Source: Bacillus taeanensis
GTDB lineage: Bacteria; Bacillota; Bacilli; Bacillales; UBA6769
Reading direction: 5' to 3'
Length of the DNA: 64,000 nt
Assembly (NCBI RefSeq): GCF_003318295.1
Contig: NZ_QOCW01000013.1
Location: 1-64,000 of the forward strand
Shown here: positions 1 through 7,566 of the stretch, piece after piece
How the letters are laid out: each line of letters starts with the position of its first letter
Position numbering within the stretch: position 1 is the stretch's first letter
The notes under the pieces: generated by a model
Seen by the model: the letters and a program-made list of their open reading frames with translations, nothing else
Database searches by the model: none
Told to the model about the DNA's origin: nothing
Position numbers and translations under genes: made by a program

Positions 1-91
1 CGAAGGGATCAGTTAGTTTCACGCGCTCGACTTGCATGTATTAGGCACGCCGCCAGCGTTCGTCCTGAGCCAGGATCAAACTCTCAAATTA
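1..91 (-). rRNA. 16S rRNA, 5' end (partial)
   Basis: The reverse complement contains the universal bacterial 16S start GAGTTTGATCCTGGCTCAG followed by GACGAACGCTGGCGGCG and TGCAAGTCGAGCG. Only the first ~91 nt lie in the window, so the gene runs off the left edge. The mature 5' end is set at 91 by aligning GAGTTTGATC to position 9 of the E. coli molecule, and is good to a few bases. The operon is transcribed leftward. Confidence 0.97.
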
Positions 92-170
92 AGTTTGAAT
101 TGCTCAATAGTTGTTGTCGAAAGAATTGCTTCTTTCGGGATATTGCATAAATTCGCTTGGCGTTTTGTTC

Positions 171-186
171 AGTTTTCAAAGAACAG
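171..186 (-). promoter_or_regulatory. rRNA leader boxA antitermination element
   Basis: On the minus strand the leader reads TGTTCTTTGAAAACT, the form of boxA usually found in Bacillus rRNA leaders, between promoter P2 and the 16S gene. By analogy it would nucleate the Nus antitermination complex. Confidence 0.7.
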
Positions 187-219
187 TTGTTATCACTTTT
201 CGTTGAAGCGACAAGATAT

Positions 220-248
220 AATTTATCATATATTCAAAACCTTGTCAA
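220..248 (-). promoter_or_regulatory. rRNA operon promoter P2 (proximal)
   Basis: The minus strand has TTGACA (243-248), a 17-bp spacer, and TAAATT (220-225). With the distal promoter it forms the tandem arrangement typical of Bacillus rRNA operons. Transcription would start near 213. Confidence 0.75.
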
Positions 249-315
249 CATTTTTCGAAAAGTTTTTTTCGTGAGTGTTAATTGCTTTTTTGCAATAACC
301 TCGCGACAAGATAAT

Positions 316-344
316 ACTTTACATGATACTAAATAAAATGTCAA
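316..344 (-). promoter_or_regulatory. rRNA operon promoter P1 (distal)
   Basis: The minus strand has TTGACA (339-344), a 17-bp spacer and TAAAGT (316-321), about 95 bp upstream of P2. The -35 is perfect and the -10 is weaker. Confidence 0.7.
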
Positions 345-462
345 TACATTTTCTTAAAAGTATTAAATTTTGAATCCACTTCACTATTATAGCAAACATT
401 ATTAAAATTGTTCAGTAGTCATTTTATTCATGAACGAAATGATTTGGAGCTGAACTTAAAAA

Positions 463-493
463 GAATTCCTTCGCTATATTTAGCGAGGAATTC
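463..493 (-). terminator. Terminator of fbpA-like gene
   Basis: An inverted repeat GAATTCCTTCGCTA / TAGCGAGGAATTC has one bulged base and is followed on the minus strand by a short T run. It overlaps the stop codon of the FbpA-like gene. Confidence 0.7.
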
Positions 494-659
494 AACAATT
501 AGAAACTTTTCTTCTTATTCCGTGATACGCTTCTTCTAAATCATCTAACGGCACCTCATACAAATGACGGCCATCACTCATTTTATAAATATCAAGTGAG
601 ATTAGCTCATTAATAATCCAATCTTTTCGATTTTCAACATTATTATAAACTGCTTCCAT
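492..659 (-). CDS. fbpA: FbpA-family small basic protein (Fur-regulated basic protein family)
   Basis: A 55-residue protein. It has the family pattern of an N-terminal helix with RKDWIINELISLDIYK, then DGRHLYEVPLDDLEEAYH. In B. subtilis FbpA is a Fur-controlled helper of the iron-sparing response, proposed to act with the sRNA FsrA. The start is placed at 659 because AGGGGG lies 7 nt upstream; an ATG eight codons earlier would put that RBS inside the gene. No clear Fur box was found upstream, but a near-perfect cre-like sequence lies 62 bp from the start, so Fur control here is not supported by the sequence. A terminator overlaps the stop. Family assignment is fairly secure; the cellular role is taken from the family. 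Confidence 0.75.
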   Translation of the reverse strand: MEAVYNNVENRKDWIINELISLDIYKMSDGRHLYEVPLDDLEEAYHGIRRKVSNC

Positions 660-720
660 CTTAAAGCCCCCTTTTAAATACAATTTCTTAATTAACTAGT
701 AGAGGGAAACAAAAACTTAA

Positions 721-736
721 TTGAAAACGCTTTCTT
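721..736 (-). promoter_or_regulatory. cre-like box upstream of fbpA
   Basis: The minus strand reads AAGAAAGCGTTTTCAA, matching the CcpA consensus WTGNAARCGNWWWCAW at all but one position. It lies 62 bp upstream of the FbpA-like start codon, where CcpA could act on that gene's promoter. No promoter was assigned with confidence. Confidence 0.45.
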
Positions 737-888
737 AACATTTATTGTAAAGGAATCTATAGCGACAGTCAACACCTATCTTATTATTTTTCATAATAAA
801 TACCCTCTTTTTAATATGTTAAAACCCTTCTCTTTAAAAGGATTTTAGCGTTAAATAACGAAACAACATATAAGAAGATCGAATATTA

Positions 889-904
889 TGTTTCACGTGG
901 AACA
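889..904. promoter_or_regulatory. parS: parS chromosome-segregation site
   Basis: The 16 bp TGTTTCACGTGGAACA has as its reverse complement TGTTCCACGTGAAACA, the B. subtilis parS sequence bound by ParB/Spo0J. It lies in non-coding DNA between fbpA and the RraA-family gene. ParB spreads from such sites and loads condensin; they cluster around the replication origin, which suggests this window is origin-proximal. The neighbouring rRNA operon fits that location. Confidence 0.85.
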
Positions 905-931
905 AAATTTGTCGAACAGAGGTGAGAGATG

Positions 932-1414
932 ATGAAGGAAGTCAAAACAGCAGATTTATGTGATGAATTTCATGAAGAACTTCAAATTTGTACCCTTTCT
1001 TTTCAATCATATGGAAAGAAAAAAACTTTTTCAGGGCCAATTGCTACAGTGAAAGTTAAAGATGATAATATACTCGTTCGAGAAGCGATTTCTTCTATTT
1101 CAAAAGGAGCTGTTCTCGTCGTCGACGGTGAGGGTTCAAAAAATTGCGCTCTACTTGGAGATAGGCTAGCAGCAATTGCGCTAAAAAGGGAATTAGCGGG
1201 CATTATCATCTATGGATGTGTTCGTGATTCAGCAGAACTTGCTAAACTCGATCTTGGGATTCTCGCAATCGATACGATGCCTTTGAAAAGTAAAAAAGAA
1301 GGAAAAGGCGAAAGAGACAGTATTCTTCAGTTTGGAAGCGTCGAATGGAAGCCTCGAAATTATGTGTATGCAGATGAAGATGGTGTTGTGATTTCACCGC
1401 GCCCTTTAGCATGA
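932..1414 (+). CDS. RraA / HMG-aldolase family protein
   Basis: A 160-residue protein of the RraA fold. It has the family landmarks: an early DLCDEF motif, VLVVDGEG, the GDRLAAIA helix start, [14 protein letters not shown] with the conserved Arg-Asp pair, and a closing [10 protein letters not shown]. Members are 4-hydroxy-4-methyl-2-oxoglutarate/oxaloacetate aldolases or, in E. coli, an RNase E inhibitor; the GDR...GCVRD residues resemble the metal and substrate site of the aldolases. RNase E is generally absent from Bacillaceae, so an aldolase or decarboxylase role is more likely. The second of two adjacent ATGs is chosen because AGGTG lies 7 nt before it. It converges on the DJ-1-like gene across a long shared hairpin. 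Confidence 0.75.
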   Translation: MKEVKTADLCDEFHEELQICTLSFQSYGKKKTFSGPIATVKVKDDNILVREAISSISKGAVLVVDGEGSKNCALLGDRLAAIALKRELAGIIIYGCVRDSAELAKLDLGILAIDTMPLKSKKEGKGERDSILQFGSVEWKPRNYVYADEDGVVISPRPLA

Positions 1415-1424
1415 TTTTTTATAA

Positions 1425-1559
1425 ATAATGAAGGGGGTGTCTCATTAGGGTCTGACCCCCCACAACCTCATACAAGATATAGATTCATTTTATAAAACGT
1501 ATACTTATATGAGGCGGGGAGGGTCTGACTCTATGCTTTTGAGACAGCCCCTTTATTAT
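1425..1559. terminator. Long nested hairpin between convergent genes, with two GGGTCTGAC cores
   Basis: The outer arms pair AAGGGG-TGTCTCA with TGAGACAGCCCCTT. Inside, GGGTCTGACCCC (1448-1459) faces GGGAGGGTCTGACTC (about 1522-1536), and a CCTCATA / TATGAGG stem lies further in. The structure fills the gap between the convergent RraA and DJ-1 genes and would serve as a bidirectional terminator. It is the most elaborate of the GGGTCTGAC-containing hairpins in this window. Confidence 0.65.
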
Positions 1560-2077
1560 TATTTAGCAAGCACATCACAAAAAGCTTTCATGTAAGGTGG
1601 TAAGTCAGGCGGTCTGCGGCTTGAGATCAGATGTCCATCTACAACAACCGGCTCATCAATCCACTGTGCGCCCGCATTTTCCATATCATCTTTAATGCCA
1701 GGTGTACTTGTTACTTTCTTTCCTTCAAGAATTTTTGCGGAAATTAATACCCAGCCAGCATGACAAATTTGCCCGATTAGCTTTTTATTTTCTTCCATAT
1801 ACTGAACAATCTCAATTACTTTTTGGAAACGGCGCAGCTTGTCTGGTGCCCATCCTCCAGGTACTAAAAGTGCATCATAATCTTCTGGATTAATTTCATC
1901 AAATGAAAAGTCGGCTTCTGCCGGTACCCCGTATTTTCCGATATATGTTTCTTTAGATTCCCCGCTCAAATGAACAACAGCACCTTCTTCACGTAAGCGT
2001 AAAATCGGATACCATAACTCCAAATCTTCAAAGTCATGATGAACAAAGCTTAAAACCTTTTTCCCTTCTAAACGCAT
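1559..2077 (-). CDS. DJ-1/PfpI family protein (YraA/YfkM-like)
   Basis: A 172-residue single-domain protein of the class I glutamine amidotransferase-like superfamily. The nucleophile elbow QICHAGW places the catalytic Cys at about 105 followed by His106, and FEDLE near residue 18 supplies the usual Glu. VPGGWAPD and the conserved STPGIKDD segment are also present. Relatives act as deglycases, hydrolases or stress proteins (Bacillus YraA/YfkM, general stress protein 18); substrate cannot be told from sequence. The start at 2077 follows GGAGGA with 6-nt spacing; an ATG 11 codons earlier has no RBS and would include this one. Confidence 0.85.
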   Translation of the reverse strand: MRLEGKKVLSFVHHDFEDLELWYPILRLREEGAVVHLSGESKETYIGKYGVPAEADFSFDEINPEDYDALLVPGGWAPDKLRRFQKVIEIVQYMEENKKLIGQICHAGWVLISAKILEGKKVTSTPGIKDDMENAGAQWIDEPVVVDGHLISSRRPPDLPPYMKAFCDVLAK

Positions 2078-2204
2078 GACAGTTCCTCCAATGATTAAAA
2101 AGTTTATCAACCCTCTTTTATTGTATCAAACGAACAGAACAGCTGTAAAAGACGAGCCATTATTGCTGGACATTACTAAAATTTATACTTTCTTACTCTT
2201 TAAG

Positions 2205-2241
2205 TCAAAAAACGACCTGTCTAATAAAAGACAGGTCGTTT
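2205..2241 (-). terminator. Terminator of aspartokinase gene
   Basis: A perfect 12-bp stem AACGACCTGTCT / AGACAGGTCGTT with a 6-nt loop is followed on the minus strand by a run of six T. Confidence 0.9.
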
Positions 2242-2246
2242 CTCAA

Positions 2247-3644
2247 TTATGAACGAACAGGATATGGATTTTGAAGCGCTTCTTCTACATAACTTTTTTC
2301 AAAATACTCTTCATAAATCGATCTTACCGCTTTATCAGCACCTTCTTCTTTGACACCAAACATCATACTAACCTCAGAAGAACCTTGGTTAATCATTTCA
2401 ATGTTTACATTGGAACGCTGTATTGCTGAAACAGCTCGTGCAGCAATTCCGATTGTTTGGTGCATGGCTTCCCCTACAATCATAATTAACGCAAGACCGC
2501 GCTCGATTTCAACTTTATCTACTTTTAATTCATTTTTGATGCGTTCCACTAAACGCATTTCTTTTTCAGCATTTAATTGATTCGCGCGAAGAATAACAGA
2601 AATGCTGTCAATACCTGATGGTGTATGCTCATAAGAAACATGCTCTTCTTCTAGAATTTGCAGCAATTTACGACCAAAACCAATTTCGCGGTTCATTAAG
2701 TACTTTTCAACATAAATACTTAAGAAGCCTGTATCACTCGCAATTCCAACAACAGGGTTTAATGCATATTGACGCTTGGCAATAATTTTTGTCCCCGGTG
2801 CTGATGGATTATTCGTATTTTTAATACAAACCGGAATACTCGCTCGTACTGCTGGCGCTAATGCTTCTTCATGAAACACAGAAAAACCTGCATAAGATAA
2901 CTCACGCATTTCAGAGTAAGTAAGCTCGCTAATTTCTTGAGGATTTTCAACTAAATTCGGATTTACGACATAAACAGAATCTACATCTGTAAAGTTTTCA
3001 TATAAATCTGCTTGGACGGCCGCCGCTAAAATAGCGCCGGTAATATCTGAGCCACCGCGCGGGAATGTTACAAGTGTTCCTTCAGGCGAATAACCAAAAA
3101 ATCCTGGGAAAATTAAAATGCCTGATTTTTCGCGAAGCTTATACAGATTGTCATAAGACTCTGGAAGCACCTGCGCATTTCCAGCTTCATTGCTTACTAA
3201 AAGGCCCGCTTCTTTTGGGTTAATGTAATGTGCTTCAATTCCTAGGCTTTGCAGGTAATTTGCAATAAGCTTGGCATTGTTATCTTCACCGCTCGCTTTA
3301 AGGCTGTCCATAAATAAACCCGGATTGTTTGTATCGATCGCTAAACGCGCTTTTAAATCAGCACGAATCTCTTCAATAATATCGGTACCTAAATTAAGGT
3401 TTTGTGCAATATCTTCATAACGGGCAATAACCTTTTGAAGTTCTGCTTCCGCGCTTCCTTTCAGTAAATATTGATCAGCAAGAGCAATTAATAGATCGGT
3501 TGTTTTCTCATCTTCTTTACATCGCTTTCCTGGTGCTGATACAACGACAAGGCGGCGCTCAGCATCTGCCGTAATAATATTGCATACCTTTTTAATTTGT
3601 TCTGCACTCGCTACAGATGATCCACCAAATTTTGCAACTTTCAC
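2247..3644 (-). CDS. Aspartate kinase (aspartokinase III type)
   Basis: A 465-residue monofunctional aspartokinase, catalysing ATP-dependent phosphorylation of aspartate, the first step to lysine, threonine and methionine. KVAKFGGSSVAS at the N-terminus is the ATP/aspartate signature; FPRGGSDITGA is the second nucleotide motif; two ACT domains follow in the last ~150 residues (ending around EMINQGSSEVSMMFGV). The length and motifs fit the B. subtilis YclM (ThrD) class rather than DapG or LysC. Translation starts at GTG 3644, 7 nt after GGAGGAGG; an ATG nine codons upstream would place that RBS inside the gene. No lysine riboswitch or T-box was seen in the 240 bp upstream. Monocistronic with its own terminator. 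Confidence 0.92.
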   Translation of the reverse strand: MKVAKFGGSSVASAEQIKKVCNIITADAERRLVVVSAPGKRCKEDEKTTDLLIALADQYLLKGSAEAELQKVIARYEDIAQNLNLGTDIIEEIRADLKARLAIDTNNPGLFMDSLKASGEDNNAKLIANYLQSLGIEAHYINPKEAGLLVSNEAGNAQVLPESYDNLYKLREKSGILIFPGFFGYSPEGTLVTFPRGGSDITGAILAAAVQADLYENFTDVDSVYVVNPNLVENPQEISELTYSEMRELSYAGFSVFHEEALAPAVRASIPVCIKNTNNPSAPGTKIIAKRQYALNPVVGIASDTGFLSIYVEKYLMNREIGFGRKLLQILEEEHVSYEHTPSGIDSISVILRANQLNAEKEMRLVERIKNELKVDKVEIERGLALIMIVGEAMHQTIGIAARAVSAIQRSNVNIEMINQGSSEVSMMFGVKEEGADKAVRSIYEEYFEKSYVEEALQNPYPVRS

Positions 3645-3828
3645 TTTTTTTCCTCCTCCAGCCTGTTTCATGTTGAATAACTATTGAGGCCGATTTCCTA
3701 CCATAACGATATTAAAATATTCAGTCTAGTATAAATATTATAGAAGATTGTAACATAAAATCGCTAAAAAGAAAGGGTTCTTTTTTTAATATTGAAAGAA
3801 AGCTTCTTTTGCATACTCTTTAATTTTA

Positions 3829-3875
3829 AAAAAGGGAACAGAAATCTTATCCTTTAAGATGTTCTGTCCCTTTTA
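3829..3875 (-). terminator. Terminator of DAACS symporter gene
   Basis: A stem AAAAGGGAACAGAA...TTCTGTCCCTTTT with a short internal mismatch lies just after the symporter stop codon. An A-rich tract on the plus strand gives a T-rich exit on the minus strand. Confidence 0.75.
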
Positions 3876-3883
3876 ATCAGAAG

Positions 3884-5074
3884 TTATGCTGAGCGTTTTA
3901 AGCTTTCTTTGCTTCCAATGAAGCCTTGAATTTTATCAACAATAAGCGCAATTGCCCCATCCCCTGTTACGTTGCAAGCTGTTCCAAAACTGTCCTGTGC
4001 AAGATAAAGAGCAATCATTAATGAAAGAAGTACGGGATCAAACGCAAGCATCCCCTCTAATAAACCAAGCGCCGCCATTACCGCTCCTCCAGGAACACCT
4101 GGTGCAGCGATCATCGTAATCCCAAGCATTAAAATAAATGGAAATACTAATGAAAATGAGATTGTCATATCATGAAGCATCATTACAGCAAGTGCACAGC
4201 TTACAAGTGTAATCGTGCTTCCTGATAAATGAATTGTTGCCGAGAGCGGAACAACGAAATCAACAACTTTTTCGTTTTCAACATTCTTTTTTGCCTGTCT
4301 TACTGTAACCGGAATTGTTGCTGCAGATGATTGCGTTCCAAGTGCTGTAAAATAAGCGGGAAGCATATTTTTTAAGAGCAGAAATGGATTCTTACCATTT
4401 ATTCCGCCGCCAATCACATACTGCAGAATAATCATTGCTGTATGAACAAGAATAATAATCACAAATACTTTTGCAAAAACAGACATAATTGTCGCCACTT
4501 GACCACCGTGTGTCATATTCGCGAAAATACCGAAAATATGAAACGGAAGCAGCGGAATAATCACATTCGCAATGAGTTTTTCAATAATATCACGAAAATC
4601 CACCATAAATTTCTCTAGTGTATTTCCTTTAATCACCGCAATACCAAGTCCGAGTGCAAACGATAGAAGAAGGGCCGTCATAATTCCCATCACCGGCGGC
4701 ATTTCGACTGTAAAGAAGCCGGATACGAGCGCTTCTTCCGGATTTTCAAGTTCGCCTGACAGCGCGCCTACTTTTAAAATTTTAGGGAAAACAGCTGTAC
4801 TTACAAAATAAGCAATTGTACCAGCTAAAACTGTTGACGCATAGGCAACACCTGCCGTTAAACCGAGGAGCTTCCCTGCCCCTTTCCCCATTTGCCCGAT
4901 GCCAGGTGCGATAAACCCAATAATAATAAGCGGAATCGCAAAACCTAAAAAATTACCAAAGATGCCATTAAACGTTGCAAAAAGTTTCACTAACCACTCT
5001 GGAGAAAAGCCGCCAATCACAACGCCAAGCGCCATCGCAAGTAAAATGCGCGGCAGTAATCCCAATTTTTTCAT
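3884..5074 (-). CDS. Dicarboxylate/amino acid:cation symporter (DAACS family)
   Basis: A 396-residue membrane transporter of the GltP/DctA/SstT family, coupling Na+ or H+ to uptake of dicarboxylates or amino acids. Diagnostic signatures are the serine-rich re-entrant loop (ALGTQSSAATIPVTV), the second hairpin (GVPGGAV) and the C-terminal DSFGTACNVTGDGA that forms substrate and cation sites. About eight hydrophobic segments are visible. The SSAAT loop has TQ in place of the usual STS, so this is probably not a classic GltP/DctA; the substrate is unknown. The start is ATG 5074, 7 nt after GGGGAGGA. It is flanked by its own terminator and stands alone. Confidence 0.85.
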   Translation of the reverse strand: MKKLGLLPRILLAMALGVVIGGFSPEWLVKLFATFNGIFGNFLGFAIPLIIIGFIAPGIGQMGKGAGKLLGLTAGVAYASTVLAGTIAYFVSTAVFPKILKVGALSGELENPEEALVSGFFTVEMPPVMGIMTALLLSFALGLGIAVIKGNTLEKFMVDFRDIIEKLIANVIIPLLPFHIFGIFANMTHGGQVATIMSVFAKVFVIIILVHTAMIILQYVIGGGINGKNPFLLLKNMLPAYFTALGTQSSAATIPVTVRQAKKNVENEKVVDFVVPLSATIHLSGSTITLVSCALAVMMLHDMTISFSLVFPFILMLGITMIAAPGVPGGAVMAALGLLEGMLAFDPVLLSLMIALYLAQDSFGTACNVTGDGAIALIVDKIQGFIGSKESLKRSA

Positions 5075-5213
5075 TTATTTGTCCTCCCCTGATGAACAGT
5101 TGTCTTTTTATCGTTGCGTTTAGTATACATGAAAAATCACTTTACCTCTTAAAACACAGAATAATAAAATAATTATATTTAAATAGAATTTTCAAAATTA
5201 ATAATTTCCTAAT

Positions 5214-5250
5214 CAAAACCCTCTCATTCTATAGAACGAGAGGGTTAACA
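5214..5250 (-). terminator. Terminator of crcB pair
   Basis: AACCCTCTC...GAGAGGGTT forms a 9-bp stem with an inner ATTCTATAGAAC portion that extends it. The T run on the minus strand is short, so the terminator may be weak. Confidence 0.6.
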
Positions 5251-5274
5251 GCTATTTCTTATAAAGAGTAGACT

Positions 5275-5634
5275 TTAAAAAATAAGTTTAAAATAATATC
5301 CAAAATAAGCAAATATAATACCACCAATATAACTAACACTCACATAGGCAATGACAAGTTTCCAAGAACGCTTTTCAATCAGCGCAATTACTTCTACTTT
5401 AAAAGTTGAAAAAGTGGTAAAGGCGCCCATAAACCCTACCCCAACCAAAAGTTTCCACACAGTTTCTACGTCAGCTCCTATTAAAACACCTAACAAAAAA
5501 GAGCCGCATATATTTACAAAAAGCGTGCCATACGGAAAAAGTGATGGAACATACGCTTTGACCCATCCGCTAATTGTAAATCGGGTTATCGCTCCAAAAA
5601 AGCCACCAACAGCCACAAGGAGAACATTAATCAT
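5275..5634 (-). CDS. crcB: Fluoride channel subunit FluC/CrcB (second of two)
   Basis: A 119-residue, four-helix membrane protein of the CrcB/FluC fluoride exporter family. The central GAFTTFSTF motif (pore Phe and Thr-Phe-Ser-Thr) and the NICGSFLLG segment with its conserved Asn are present. Fluc channels are dual-topology dimers; genomes with two adjacent genes often make a heterodimer of oppositely oriented subunits, which is the likely case here. The start at 5634 follows GGGAG at 7 nt; it overlaps the end of the upstream crcB by 8 bp, implying translational coupling. Confidence 0.92.
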   Translation of the reverse strand: MINVLLVAVGGFFGAITRFTISGWVKAYVPSLFPYGTLFVNICGSFLLGVLIGADVETVWKLLVGVGFMGAFTTFSTFKVEVIALIEKRSWKLVIAYVSVSYIGGIIFAYFGYYFKLIF

Positions 5635-6013
5635 ACGACTTCTCCCTTCTGCGGCCAAGCTGATAGCCAAACCAAGCAAACAGCAGACCGCCAATAAAGC
5701 TACTTACTACATATAAAAGAGCCGTTATTATTAATTTTTCTTCCAACAGCATTACTGTCTCCACACTAAAGGTTGAAAAGGTTGTAAAAGAGCCAATCAA
5801 ACCGGTTCCCATTGCTGCTGCTAGCGGTTTTGATACTTTATTTTGTTTCATTATTCTTGTCGTAAACCAACCGAGCATGAAACAGCCGATTATATTTGCC
5901 AGCAGTGTCGCAAGCGGAAAGGGAAAAAACCATAGAGACGCCGTGCTTATACTAATACTGTAACGAAATAAAGCTCCTAAAGCTCCAGCTAATCCTACAA
6001 AAACATAGATCAC
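5627..6013 (-). CDS. crcB: Fluoride channel subunit FluC/CrcB (first of two)
   Basis: A 128-residue CrcB paralogue with four membrane helices, the NIIGCFMLGW segment and the pore signature GSFTTFSTF. It starts at GTG 6013, 7 nt after AGGTG, and its end overlaps the start of the second crcB. The pair would form a heteromeric fluoride efflux channel in the cytoplasmic membrane. No fluoride riboswitch aptamer (GGNGATGG...CC core) was found in the ~190 bp upstream, so control differs from many crcB operons. Confidence 0.92.
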   Translation of the reverse strand: MIYVFVGLAGALGALFRYSISISTASLWFFPFPLATLLANIIGCFMLGWFTTRIMKQNKVSKPLAAAMGTGLIGSFTTFSTFSVETVMLLEEKLIITALLYVVSSFIGGLLFAWFGYQLGRRREKSYD

Positions 6014-6205
6014 ATTCTTTCACCTGCACTCTCACTAATTGTTCTTATTTAATTTATCATGACTATCTAAACGCTGGTGCCTTTTTTATCATTCTTTATA
6101 AAAACTAAGACTAGGATACCGCATAATTCTTCGTTAAAATAAAACAAGTAATAAACCATTACCTTTTTGTCTTCTTTTCACGATGTTAATAAAGGAGAAA
6201 TCATA

Positions 6206-7450
6206 ATGAACTATCAAAAAGATCCTTTTTCAGGAACATTTGAAAGCTTAGAAACGCTAGTCGATACAATTAGTGAAGTAACAAGCTGTCCGGTTACCCT
6301 TGAGGATGCCAATCATCGCTTACTTGCTTACAGCTCACATGAAGCACAGTCCGATCCGGCTCGTATTGCAACCATTATCGGCCGGCGTGTTCCTGAAAGA
6401 GTAATTAACAGTCTATGGCGCGATGGTTTCATTCAAAAGCTGTTAAATAGTGATGAACCGATTCGCATTACCCCAATTGATGAAATTGGTTTGGGAAACA
6501 GAATTGCCATTTCCATACGAAAAAACAATGAAGTATTAGGATTTATTTGGCTTCTTGAAGTAAATGTTGAACTAAATGATGAGGACTTTTTACAACTGAA
6601 AAAAGCGGCACAAGCAGCGAAAACAAAACTTTTACAGCTTCAGGTACGAAAACGAAAAGAAGAACAAGGTTTGCAGGAATTCTTTTGGCAGCTATTAACA
6701 GGACATTTACATGTAGAAACTGTTATTAAAGAAGAAGCAGAGCGTTTAAGGGTGAGCTTACCGCCGTTTTTTCGTGTTCTCGTTTTTCAATTTTCTGAAG
6801 CACTTAGTGAAAAAGCACAGAAGCAAATTCACTATATTTTATCAACCACACAAAAAGTTAAAATTATTTGTCATGCGGTAGATCGCAATCACTTAATTCT
6901 TCTCGCGGCACCGCAGCCTTTAAGTCCTAATAAACAGGATGTTGCCGAGTTTATAAATGCCTTTATAACGCAGATGAAGGAGCGCTTTAGTATTCATGCC
7001 GTTGACGGTGCATGCGGCTCCATGTATGACAGTTATTTAAAAGTAGAAGCAAGCTACCAAGAAGCACTTACGGTTTTACAAATTAAAAAGCAGTTTCCAA
7101 AAGAAACAAACGAGATTAAAAGTTATCAAGATCTTGGATTTTACCGGTTTTTGCCGGTTATTTTAGAACAAAAGCAAAAAGAACACATTGAAAACCAAGA
7201 ACTGCAAAAGCTTAGACAGTATGACCGCATCCATAACAGCGGATTTGTTCATACGCTTGAAGTATTTTTAAATCATGACAGCAATGTAAAAGAAGCGGCA
7301 CATGCTCTTCACGTTCATGTAAATACACTAAACTACCGCTTAAAACGAATTTCCGAAATTGCGAACATTGATTTAAAAAACATGGCGCAAAAGGTGACGC
7401 TGTACCTCGATTTAAAAACAGAAAAACTTCATGAGGAGTTCAATTTGTGA
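6206..7450 (+). CDS. adeR: PucR-family transcriptional activator, AdeR-like
   Basis: A 414-residue regulator. An N-terminal GAF-like sensory region (about 1-150) is followed by the PucR middle region and a C-terminal helix-turn-helix with the family pattern HVHVNTLNYRLKRISEI. In B. subtilis AdeR lies next to ald and activates it in response to alanine; the same neighbour here (ald starts 117 bp downstream, same strand) makes this assignment strong. The start at 6206 is chosen for AAGGAG 8 nt upstream; an in-frame ATG 13 codons earlier lacks an RBS. A terminator overlapping its stop separates it from ald, so ald has its own promoter. Confidence 0.85.
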   Translation: MNYQKDPFSGTFESLETLVDTISEVTSCPVTLEDANHRLLAYSSHEAQSDPARIATIIGRRVPERVINSLWRDGFIQKLLNSDEPIRITPIDEIGLGNRIAISIRKNNEVLGFIWLLEVNVELNDEDFLQLKKAAQAAKTKLLQLQVRKRKEEQGLQEFFWQLLTGHLHVETVIKEEAERLRVSLPPFFRVLVFQFSEALSEKAQKQIHYILSTTQKVKIICHAVDRNHLILLAAPQPLSPNKQDVAEFINAFITQMKERFSIHAVDGACGSMYDSYLKVEASYQEALTVLQIKKQFPKETNEIKSYQDLGFYRFLPVILEQKQKEHIENQELQKLRQYDRIHNSGFVHTLEVFLNHDSNVKEAAHALHVHVNTLNYRLKRISEIANIDLKNMAQKVTLYLDLKTEKLHEEFNL

Positions 7451-7480
7451 AATTTCACAAATTGAACTTCTTTTTTTCTT
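7435..7480 (+). terminator. Terminator of adeR
   Basis: A stem of about 15 bp, GAGTTCAATTTGTGA / CACAAATTGAACTTC with a very short loop, overlaps the adeR stop codon and is followed by seven T. Confidence 0.85.
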
Positions 7481-7566
7481 TTTTCTCAACAATGTATTAA
7501 ACCGTTTCCACACGTATAATTCTCCTTAGATAAAACAGTTTAAGCCATTTTAAGGAGGCATATATT

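Noticed and set aside
32-274. 80-codon open frame on the plus strand
   Set aside because: It is antisense to the 16S 5' end and rRNA leader, overlaps promoter P2 and boxA, and has no RBS.
779-797. TTATTAT-N4-ATAATAA as a Fur box for fbpA
   Set aside because: It lacks the GATAAT / ATTATC half-sites and is 120 bp from the start codon.
6014-6205. Fluoride riboswitch upstream of crcB
   Set aside because: No GGNGATGG...CC aptamer core is visible on the minus strand of this gap.
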